From Bacteroidales bacterium (lineage in GTDB: Bacteria; Bacteroidota; Bacteroidia; Bacteroidales; UBA7960), in assembly GCA_003560215.1 (NCBI GenBank), contig PWIY01000359.1, positions 1 to 5,098 on the forward strand: a DNA stretch of 5,098 bases, given 5' to 3'. Both the position numbers and the translations under genes were made by a program. The stretch's first letter is position 1. Each line of letters opens with the position of its first letter. Below are positions 1-5,098 of this stretch, piece by piece. The notes under the pieces were generated by a model that was not told where the DNA came from, did no database searches, and was given only the letters and a program-made list of their open reading frames with translations.

Positions 1-981
1 GAAGATTTTGCCAACGGATTCAACAACCGCCGTGCCCGTATGGGAATGCAGGGGAGAATTCACGACAACTGGGATGGCCGTATCGAAATTGATTTTGCCG
101 ACGGGGGAGTGGATCCCAAGGATTTTCGTATGCGCCGCTCATTCAATCATGGGGGGCGTTTGTGGATCGGCCAGTACAAGGTGCCCCAGGGCCTGAACCA
201 GCTCACCAGCTCTGTGGATATTACTTTCATTGAACGATCCAGTGTGAGCAACATTGTGCCTGATTCCCGCAGAATTGGTGTGGCATATGAACTGTTCCCC
301 AATGACCTGGGGTTTAAAACAATGGTTTTTGGCAGGGCGCTCGGGCAAAGGGGGGCACTCAACGATGACATGCCTCTGGGATATGCCCTGCGTGGTGTTT
401 ACGCTCCGGAAATCAATGGCTCACAATGGCATATTGGAGCATCCATGGTTTACGAGGATCTGAAGTCGAACCCTGGTGTACGATACAGGGATCGCCCCGA
501 GGCCCGTGACAGCAAAGGGGGCAGTGTCAGGTATCTTGATGTCATTGTTCCCGATGCCGAAACTACTTTCAAAACGGGCATAGAGGTCTTATATCTCAAC
601 GGACCATTTTCTCTGGAAGGAGAGTACCTGCAGACTGCGGTAAGCACTTCAGGCAACCACAACCCCACCTTCCATGGTTTTCATGTCCAGAGCAGCTATG
701 TGTTTAACGGTGGTCGCCGGCAATACGCAAAGGGTCTGGTGGGTGGAGTAGCTCCTGCGGAGGAAGGATCCGGAGCCTGGGAAGTGGCGCTCCGTTACAG
801 TGTAACAGACCTTCAGGATGATTTTTATTCCGGTGGAGATAAGCAAAACAACATCACGATCGCCCTTAACCGTCATGTAACTTCCAGACTCCGCTTCATG
901 GGCAATGTGGTGATTGTCAACACCAGTGATCTTGAAAAAACCCCTGTTCTGGGCATGGTCCGTGCTGCATATTCTTTCTGA
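1..981 (+). CDS. Phosphate-selective porin (Porin_O_P / OprO-OprP-like), 5'-truncated by the window edge
   Basis: Outer-membrane beta-barrel channel, probably for phosphate or other anions. The reading frame is open from base 1, so the true start lies upstream; 326 residues and the TGA stop are visible. The first visible residues (NGFNNRRARMGMQGRI, about 6-20) match the Porin_O_P pattern of a paired-Arg strand followed by a G-R/K segment, an 'IEIDFAD' strand, then 'LWIGQYKVPQGLNQLTSS..ITFIERS' (54-80), which parallels the family's 'vGqfkvPfgle.ltSs...fmErs' block. Near the C-terminus 'GAWEVALRYSVTDLQDDFYSGG' (258-279) matches the family's 'GAwElaaRYs..dLnd...GG' block, and the chain ends in a strand closing with Phe (RAAYSF), the usual outer-membrane assembly signal. 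The usual GLNWY-like strand reads IALNRHV here. The family often exceeds 350 residues, so a signal peptide and N-terminal strands are probably missing. Its place just upstream of pst supports phosphate, but specificity is inferred. ATGs at 40 and 46 are internal Met codons. Confidence 0.88.
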   Translation, partial: EDFANGFNNRRARMGMQGRIHDNWDGRIEIDFADGGVDPKDFRMRRSFNHGGRLWIGQYKVPQGLNQLTSSVDITFIERSSVSNIVPDSRRIGVAYELFPNDLGFKTMVFGRALGQRGALNDDMPLGYALRGVYAPEINGSQWHIGASMVYEDLKSNPGVRYRDRPEARDSKGGSVRYLDVIVPDAETTFKTGIEVLYLNGPFSLEGEYLQTAVSTSGNHNPTFHGFHVQSSYVFNGGRRQYAKGLVGGVAPAEEGSGAWEVALRYSVTDLQDDFYSGGDKQNNITIALNRHVTSRLRFMGNVVIVNTSDLEKTPVLGMVRAAYSF

Positions 982-1019
982 ATCCCTTTTTTCACGGGCT
1001 TTATTCACCCCCGTAAAGT

Positions 1020-1057
1020 GTAATCAAAACGTAACAACCATGTTACATGCCGGTAAT
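1020..1057 (+). promoter_or_regulatory. Pho box: four GTWAY half-sites at exact 11-bp spacing
   Basis: The units are GTAAT (1020-1024), GTAAC (1031-1035), GTTAC (1042-1046) and GTAAT (1053-1057), each separated by exactly 6 bases. E. coli Pho-box units (CTGTCAT repeated every 11 bp) contain GTCAT in the same 5+6 arrangement, and B. subtilis PhoP boxes also repeat every 11 bp, because each OmpR-type winged-helix subunit reads one turn of one DNA face. Four units would hold two PhoB/PhoP dimers. The array lies 153 bp upstream of pstS and 10 bp upstream of a -10-like element, the expected place for an activator that replaces the -35 element. The regulator gene is not in the window, so its identity is inferred. 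Confidence 0.75.
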
Positions 1058-1067
1058 GTTTCCGGCG

Positions 1068-1075
1068 TAATATTG
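1068..1075 (+). promoter_or_regulatory. Predicted pstS promoter -10/-7 element (TAATATTG)
   Basis: TAATATTG differs at one position from the Bacteroidota -7 consensus TAnnTTTG; read as a sigma-70 -10, TAATAT matches TATAAT at 4 of 6 positions. It begins exactly 10 bp after the last Pho-box unit, as in activator-dependent pho promoters. I see no TTTG -33 box or TTGACA -35 box at the proper distance, which fits a promoter that needs the activator. Transcription would start near 1080-1083, giving a leader of about 130 nt before pstS. Confidence 0.55.
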
Positions 1076-1116
1076 CAGTGTGAAAGAATTCCAACAACCA
1101 ATACAATTCATTCATC

Positions 1117-1168
1117 GTCCGGACCATGCATGGGAAATGTTTCAGCCTGAATCATTTGTTTGCCGGAC
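1117..1168 (+). other. Possible structured element in the pstS mRNA leader
   Basis: Outer arms GTCCGG (1117-1122) and CCGGAC (1163-1168) are exactly complementary. Between them lie a 9-bp hairpin, AAATG (1135-1139) with CATTT (1153-1157), a single T/T mismatch, then TTCA (1141-1144) with TGAA (1148-1151) around a GCC loop, and the palindrome CCATGCATGG (1124-1133). No U-tract follows, so it is not a terminator-type attenuator. It matches no riboswitch class I recognise. It could affect mRNA stability or translation, or be chance pairing. Confidence 0.3.
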
Positions 1169-1209
1169 AATTGCCAGGTACGGGTTCACAAATTAAAACA
1201 CATCAAAAA

Positions 1210-2358
1210 ATGAGAAAAATGAAAGCGATTACCCTATTGTTTTTTACCGGTTTAATGGCCCTTTCCTTCTTCGGTTGCGGAGGAGGCGAAGGTAGCCGGA
1301 ACGGCGCTGAAACCAGGTCGGAACGATCCTCTGGCCGAATTGATGTTCTGGGAGCAGGTGCCTCTTTTCCTGCTCCGCTGATTACCGCCATGGCCGATGA
1401 GTACCGGGGTGTAACCGACAACCGGGTTACGGTCAACTATCAGTCAATCGGATCCGGTGGCGGTATTCGCCAGTTTGTGGAGCAAACCATCATGTTTGGG
1501 ATGACCGAGGCATTTCTTTCTGATGAGGTGATGCAAGACGTGGAGGCTTCAACGGGAGGCCGTGCATTTAATATGCCCATTACGCTTGCCGATGTGGTGG
1601 CCACATACAACCTGCCCGGCATTGAAAAAGGACTCGTATTCAATGCAGAGGTGCTGGTTGAAATATACATGGGTCGCATTACCCGCTGGAACGATTCTGC
1701 AATTGCTGACCTGAATCCGGGCAAAGAACTGCCTTCCCTTCCGATCACCGTGGTTCACCGCTCAGATGGATCCGGTACCACCAATATCTGGACCAGTTAT
1801 TTTTCAAGGGTTTCTGATGAATGGAAAGACAGGGTTGGTTTCGGTACAAGCGTAAGCTGGCCTGTCGGAATTGGCGGTAACGGCAACGAGGGAGTAGCCG
1901 GTGCTGTAATGAACACCCCGGGGGCCATCGGTTACAACAGCCTGTCTTATGCATTGCTGAATGACATGGCTTATGGCTCAGTGATCAACGCTTCCGGCAA
2001 TACCATTGAGCCCAGTTTTGAAGCGACCACTGAAGCCGCAAATATTGATCTGCCTGAAGACACCAGGATACTTTTTACCAATACTCCGGCGGAGTATGGC
2101 TATCCCATTGCCGGCTTTGCCTGGATGCTTGTATATGAGAATCTGGATGACAACAATGCCATCAGAAATCGCAGGCAGGCCGAAGAGTTGGTTCGTTTCG
2201 TGATATGGAGCATTACTGACGGGCAGGAGCTCTCTGAATCTCTCGGATATGCCCGTTTGCCCGAAGCAGCAGTGGAACGGAATTTTGAAATGATCAGAGA
2301 GATCAAATGGGAAGGAGAAATGATCGGAAAAGAAATGTTGCAGGAGGTCGTATCGTAA
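1210..2358 (+). CDS. pstS: Phosphate ABC transporter substrate-binding lipoprotein PstS
   Basis: Binds inorganic phosphate in the periplasm and delivers it to the PstC/PstA channel. The 382-residue product begins with a lipoprotein signal: basic MRKMK, hydrophobic 6-22, then FFG-Cys23 and a Gly-rich tether, so the protein should be lipid-anchored. The start at 1210 is chosen because the frame's earlier ATG (1126) would put 28 residues before the signal; M4 at 1219 is an alternative. There is no clear Shine-Dalgarno, only an A-rich leader. PstS motifs in order: GAGASFPAP (48-56), YQSIGSGGGIRQF (77-89), FGMTEAFLSDE (96-106), IYMGRITRWND (152-162), HRSDGSGTTN (183-192), WPVGIGGNGNEGVAG (217-231) and PGAIGYN (237-243). 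By alignment with E. coli PstS, ligand residues Phe53, Ser82, Arg184, Ser188, Gly189 and Thr190 are kept, Thr10 is Ser52, and the discriminating Asp56 is Glu100. It is somewhat longer than E. coli PstS (346). First gene of the operon, downstream of the Pho box. Confidence 0.96.
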   Translation: MRKMKAITLLFFTGLMALSFFGCGGGEGSRNGAETRSERSSGRIDVLGAGASFPAPLITAMADEYRGVTDNRVTVNYQSIGSGGGIRQFVEQTIMFGMTEAFLSDEVMQDVEASTGGRAFNMPITLADVVATYNLPGIEKGLVFNAEVLVEIYMGRITRWNDSAIADLNPGKELPSLPITVVHRSDGSGTTNIWTSYFSRVSDEWKDRVGFGTSVSWPVGIGGNGNEGVAGAVMNTPGAIGYNSLSYALLNDMAYGSVINASGNTIEPSFEATTEAANIDLPEDTRILFTNTPAEYGYPIAGFAWMLVYENLDDNNAIRNRRQAEELVRFVIWSITDGQELSESLGYARLPEAAVERNFEMIREIKWEGEMIGKEMLQEVVS

Positions 2359-2380
2359 GACCATACCGGTTAATTTCAAT

Positions 2381-3367
2381 ATGCAGCACGAACAAACAGG
2401 AACCATAGCAGAAAAGCCAGTGTCAATCATTTACCGCTGGCTGGGTGACAGGATATTTTTAACCCTTGTGGTGGCCCTTGGCTTAAGCATCATATTGCTG
2501 GCCGGGGCCATGGCATGGGTTTTGACCGACGAGTCGGGCATGGCCCTGAAAGAGTTCGGGGTGATTGGATTCCTGACAGGTACCACCTGGGATCCGGGCG
2601 TGCAGTTTCGTTTCGGGGCCTTCCCTTTTATTGCAGGAACACTGATTACCAGTGTTCTGGCGTTGGTTCTTGCTTTTTATCCGGCAATTGCTGTGGCGAT
2701 TTTTATAGCAGAATATGCACCCCGATGGCTGGGACACATCATTGAAAACCTCGTGCACCTGATCGCGGCTGTACCCAGCGTTGTGATCGGGATATGGGGC
2801 ATTTTTGTCTTTGCTCCCTGGATGCGTGATACGTTTTATTTCCCGATTTATGAGTGGGCTGCCAATCACCACCCCTCCCTGCTGCCGATTCTGGGGAGTC
2901 CGATCGGGTATGGCATGGCGACTGCAACAATTATTCTGGCATTGATGATCATCCCGTTTACCACCGCACTTACCCGGGATGCAATCCGCCAGGTTCCCAA
3001 AGAACAACGCGAGGCTGCCTGGGCACTTGGAGCGACCAAGTGGGAGGTGATCCGTATGGCGGTGATCCCCTATTCGCGTGGTGGGATCATGGCCGGGGCG
3101 ATCCTCTCGTTTGGCAGGGCAATCGGCGAAACCATGGCCGTGGCCATGCTGATCGGGAACAACAACAATTTGCCTTTTTCTGTAATGGGTCCCGCTGCCA
3201 CGATGCCCTCGGTGATTGTCAATGAGTTTCGTGAGGCAGTCGGGAACCTGCATCTCTCAAGCCTGATGGCCATCGGGCTGGTATTGTTTGTTGTTTCCCT
3301 GATCGTGAACCTGGTGGCTGCTTATGTAACACGGAAATTATCCATCACAGGAGGACAGTCGATATGA
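2381..3367 (+). CDS. pstC: Phosphate ABC transporter permease PstC
   Basis: One of the two inner-membrane channel subunits of the Pst importer; it pairs with PstA and couples to PstB. The 328-residue product is close to E. coli PstC (319). Six hydrophobic segments fit the family: about 25-47, 82-110, 122-147, 177-198, 235-259 and 296-317, with a periplasmic loop near 148-176. The ABC-coupling EAA loop is EAAWALGATKWEVIRMAVIP (211-230). It is followed by SFGRAIGETMAV (243-254), containing the conserved Arg246 and Glu250 that correspond to charged residues shown to matter for transport in E. coli PstC. The start lies 22 bp after pstS; no in-frame upstream start exists there. The AGGAGG at 2342-2347 is too far upstream to serve it, so initiation seems not to depend on a Shine-Dalgarno. 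The gene overlaps pstA by ATGA. Confidence 0.95.
   Translation: MQHEQTGTIAEKPVSIIYRWLGDRIFLTLVVALGLSIILLAGAMAWVLTDESGMALKEFGVIGFLTGTTWDPGVQFRFGAFPFIAGTLITSVLALVLAFYPAIAVAIFIAEYAPRWLGHIIENLVHLIAAVPSVVIGIWGIFVFAPWMRDTFYFPIYEWAANHHPSLLPILGSPIGYGMATATIILALMIIPFTTALTRDAIRQVPKEQREAAWALGATKWEVIRMAVIPYSRGGIMAGAILSFGRAIGETMAVAMLIGNNNNLPFSVMGPAATMPSVIVNEFREAVGNLHLSSLMAIGLVLFVVSLIVNLVAAYVTRKLSITGGQSI
3349..3354 (+). promoter_or_regulatory. Strong Shine-Dalgarno of pstA (AGGAGG)
   Basis: A perfect AGGAGG inside the end of pstC, 9 bases before the pstA ATG at 3364. It fixes the pstA start and is unlike the starts of pstS and pstC, which have none. Confidence 0.75.
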
Positions 3368-4227
3368 AGACCTTGAGGCAACGAAATATCAGGGATAATT
3401 TGATGGTGGGGTTGCTGTATGCAAGTACCATTCTTGTCCTGACTCCGCTGGTCATTATCATAGGTTACGTCATTGTCAACGGCATCAGCACCATCAGCAT
3501 CGATTTTTTTACCCAGGAACTGGGGTCCCCGTCGCGGGCCATGCAGGGGAGGCCGACGGGATTGGTCCATACAATTCTCGGGACTCTGGTGGTGGATTCA
3601 CTGGCGCTGATCATGGCTGCCCCGCTTGGGCTTGGTGCCGGAATCATGCTGTCCGAGTACCCTGATCATAAATTAAACCCCCTGCTCAGGGTCATGAATG
3701 ATACGCTTAACGGGATGCCAGCCATTTTGAAAGGATTGCTGGCTTTCGCCCTGGTGGTGAAGCCCATGGGTGCTTTTTCCGGGTTGGCCGGGGGTGTGGC
3801 TTTGGCCTTTGTAATGATACCCATCATTGCCCGGGCAACCGAAAGTGCCCTGATGACCATACCGTGGTCAATCAGGGAGGCCGGACTGGCTATTGGACTG
3901 CCCCGTTGGAGGGTGGTACTTTCCACCGTCATGCCTGCAGCACGTACCGGTTTGGTGACAGGTTTCCTGATCGCTTTTGCCCGGGCTGCCGGGGAGGCTG
4001 CCCCGCTTATGTTCACTTCCTTCGGGAACAATTACCTGCCGAACCGTTGGTCCGGTATGATATTCGGCCCTGTAGATACCTTGCCTCAAAGGCTCTACTC
4101 CCTGGCCATCAGTCCGTATAAGGAATGGCATGCCATGGGATGGGCAGCCGGAGTGGTGCTGCTGGTCTTTGTGCTGGGCTTGTTTTTCGCAGGACGGATG
4201 TTGACAAGACAGAAATTTAAGGTTTAA
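3364..4227 (+). CDS. pstA: Phosphate ABC transporter permease PstA
   Basis: Second channel subunit of the Pst importer, in the inner membrane with PstC. The 287 residues compare with 296 in E. coli. Hydrophobic segments lie at about 13-38, 66-97, 120-133, 138-156, 193-217 and 257-280. The EAA coupling loop is REAGLAIGLPRWRVVLSTVMP (171-191), with Gly174 in place of the second Ala of EAA. AFARAAGEAAPLMFT (204-218) parallels the family's 'AiARiaGETAPLlfT', with conserved Arg207 and Glu211 and Ala212 in place of Thr. SLAISPYKEWHAMGWAAG (246-263) matches the 'fa.sP..eW...aWag' end block. The usual PSIVxG motif reads MPAILKG (118-124). The ATG overlaps the pstC stop (ATGA) and has a strong AGGAGG, so PstC and PstA are probably made by coupled translation in similar amounts. 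Confidence 0.95.
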   Translation: MKTLRQRNIRDNLMVGLLYASTILVLTPLVIIIGYVIVNGISTISIDFFTQELGSPSRAMQGRPTGLVHTILGTLVVDSLALIMAAPLGLGAGIMLSEYPDHKLNPLLRVMNDTLNGMPAILKGLLAFALVVKPMGAFSGLAGGVALAFVMIPIIARATESALMTIPWSIREAGLAIGLPRWRVVLSTVMPAARTGLVTGFLIAFARAAGEAAPLMFTSFGNNYLPNRWSGMIFGPVDTLPQRLYSLAISPYKEWHAMGWAAGVVLLVFVLGLFFAGRMLTRQKFKV

Positions 4228-4229
4228 CC

Positions 4230-5081
4230 ATGCAAGATCTATCAGATATCAGACAAACAACCCATAATCAGGCAGCTGAAATGACCAATCCGGGTGATGA
4301 AAACCAGGGAACTGCCGGCATTTCTGCCATTCGGATGGAAGCCCGAAAACTGACTGTAAAATACGGAACGGTTACCGGAGTGAAAAACATTTCCATGCCC
4401 GTTTACAACGAAAAGGCCACAGCACTGATCGGCCCTTCCGGTTGCGGAAAAACCACCTTTTTAAGGGCACTGAACCGCATGCACGATCTTACACGGAACG
4501 CGGTGATCAGCGGAGAAGTTTTGCTGGACGGGAAGGACATTTATCATCCGAAAGTAAATCCGGTGGTGATTCGCCGGAAGATCGGAATGGTTTTCCAGAA
4601 GCCCACGCCTTTTCCCACCATGTCTATTTTCGACAATGTGGTGGCCGGGCTCAAGCTGGTCGGGATCAGAGATAAGAACCTGCTGAATGAGGTATGTGAA
4701 AGGGCCCTTCGTCAGGCTGCTTTGTGGGATGAGGTCAAAGATCGCTTATCAAGTGCGGGAGGCAGTATTTCCGGGGGGCAGCAACAGCGGCTTTCCATTG
4801 CCCGGGCGCTGGCCATTGACCCTGAGGTGATTTTGATGGATGAGCCGACCAGTTCACTGGACCCAAGGTCTTCTTCTAAAATTGAGGAACTGATCCATGA
4901 ACTCAAAGAGAAATATGCGATTGTAATTGTTACCCACAATATGCAGCAGGCGGCCCGGGTCAGTGACCACACTGCGTTTTTTTACCTGGGTGAACTGATT
5001 GAATTCGGTCCGACCGATCAGTTGTTTACCAACCCGGTGCATCAGCGCACAGAAGAATACCTTACCGGAAAATTCGGCTAA
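4230..5081 (+). CDS. pstB: Phosphate ABC transporter ATP-binding protein PstB
   Basis: Cytoplasmic ATPase that drives phosphate import through PstC/PstA. In order: A-loop Tyr45, Walker A GPSGCGKTT (68-76), Q-loop Gln123 in MVFQKPTPFPTMSI (120-133), signature ISGGQQQR (180-187), Walker B VILMDEP (200-206), D-loop SSLD (208-211) and H-loop His236 in VIVTHNMQQAARVSDHTAF (232-250). MVFQKPTPFP, HNMQQAARxSDHTAF and LGELIEFGPTDQLFTNP (253-269) single out PstB among ABC ATPases. The signature has Ile where Leu is usual, a conservative change. The 283 residues exceed E. coli PstB (257): the first 35 or so are polar and precede the usual 'I.ar.LtvkYG' beginning. ATG 4230 is 2 bp after the pstA stop with AAGG 7 bases before it; in-frame Met18 (4281) and Met36 (4335) are alternatives. 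Met36 would leave an almost minimal domain. Confidence 0.96.
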   Translation: MQDLSDIRQTTHNQAAEMTNPGDENQGTAGISAIRMEARKLTVKYGTVTGVKNISMPVYNEKATALIGPSGCGKTTFLRALNRMHDLTRNAVISGEVLLDGKDIYHPKVNPVVIRRKIGMVFQKPTPFPTMSIFDNVVAGLKLVGIRDKNLLNEVCERALRQAALWDEVKDRLSSAGGSISGGQQQRLSIARALAIDPEVILMDEPTSSLDPRSSSKIEELIHELKEKYAIVIVTHNMQQAARVSDHTAFFYLGELIEFGPTDQLFTNPVHQRTEEYLTGKFG

Positions 5082-5093
5082 TTTTATACAGAC

Positions 5094-5098
5094 ATGAC
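5094..5098 (+). CDS. Possible start of the next operon gene, cut by the window edge
   Basis: An ATG occurs 12 bases after the pstB stop, followed by only two more bases. The spacing fits an operon gene, and phoU is the most common gene after pstB, but the product cannot be read here. It could equally be a chance ATG. Confidence 0.3.

Larger units (their letters stand above)
982..1209. other. Porin-pstS intergenic control region
   Basis: This 228-bp stretch holds no convincing gene. From left to right it contains a weak 5-bp inverted repeat after the porin stop, the four-unit Pho box, a 5-bp inverted repeat between the Pho box and the -10 element, the -10/-7 element, and about 130 bases of predicted pstS leader with possible hairpins. 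It ends in an A-rich stretch at the pstS start. No strong Rho-independent terminator for the porin is visible, so readthrough from the porin into pst cannot be excluded. Confidence 0.8.

Noticed and set aside
649..1008. Open frame on the - strand across the porin end (119 codons)
   Set aside because: Almost entirely antisense to the well-supported porin, with no recognisable protein features or start signals.
994..1014. Inverted repeat ACGGG/CCCGT after the porin stop as a Rho-independent terminator
   Set aside because: The stem is only 5 bp with an 11-base loop, and no T-run follows on the + strand.
1031..1046. Palindrome with arms GTAACA and TGTTAC around ACCA, read as an operator for a symmetric dimeric repressor
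   Set aside because: It arises from two of four in-phase GTWAY direct repeats; the 11-bp periodicity across 1020-1057 explains more of the sequence than the symmetry does.
1126..1209. Upstream in-frame ATG for pstS
   Set aside because: It would place 28 residues before a typical lipoprotein signal peptide; the start at 1210 gives a normal signal with Cys23.
2342..2347. AGGAGG near the end of pstS as the pstC ribosome binding site
   Set aside because: It is 33 bases before the pstC ATG, and no usable start codon in the pstC frame lies nearer to it.
2483..3253. Long open frame on the - strand opposite pstC (256 codons)
   Set aside because: It lies wholly inside pstC, its translation is rich in His, Gln, Arg and Cys with no recognisable domain, and it fits a shadow of codon bias in pstC.

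Overview
The window holds most of a phosphate-uptake locus, with every gene on the + strand: the 3' part of an outer-membrane porin of the phosphate-selective Porin_O_P (OprO/OprP) family, a 228-bp control region, and a complete pstS-pstC-pstA-pstB operon encoding the high-affinity phosphate ABC transporter. The window ends 17 bp after pstB, at an ATG that may start the next gene (phoU is the usual neighbour, but too little is visible to tell).

The sequence suggests a Gram-negative bacterium of the Bacteroidota/Balneolota type. The evidence is the outer-membrane porin ending in Phe, a Gly-rich lipoprotein PstS, A-rich starts without a Shine-Dalgarno for pstS and pstC, and a promoter element (TAATATTG) close to the Bacteroidota -7 consensus TAnnTTTG. 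This placement is an inference. Base composition looks balanced and even across the genes, with no sign of transfer, mobile elements, CRISPR, tRNA or rRNA.

Layout: 1-981, porin (open at the left edge). 982-1209, control region. This contains a four-unit 11-bp-periodic GTWAY array (1020-1057) that fits a double Pho box, a -10/-7 element exactly 10 bp downstream (1068-1075), and a potentially structured mRNA leader (1117-1168). 1210-2358, pstS. 2381-3367, pstC. 3364-4227, pstA, which overlaps pstC by ATGA and has a strong AGGAGG. 4230-5081, pstB.

The genes form one pathway. Phosphate crosses the outer membrane through the porin, is captured by lipid-anchored PstS, and is passed to the PstC/PstA channel, with PstB hydrolysing ATP. 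The Pho box places the operon under a PhoB/PhoP-type response regulator, presumably induced by phosphate starvation. The window is mainly a well-known system and I see no undescribed machinery. The points most worth a second look are the four-unit Pho box with its geometry, the structured leader, and a Glu in PstS at the position of the phosphate-discriminating Asp56 of E. coli PstS.
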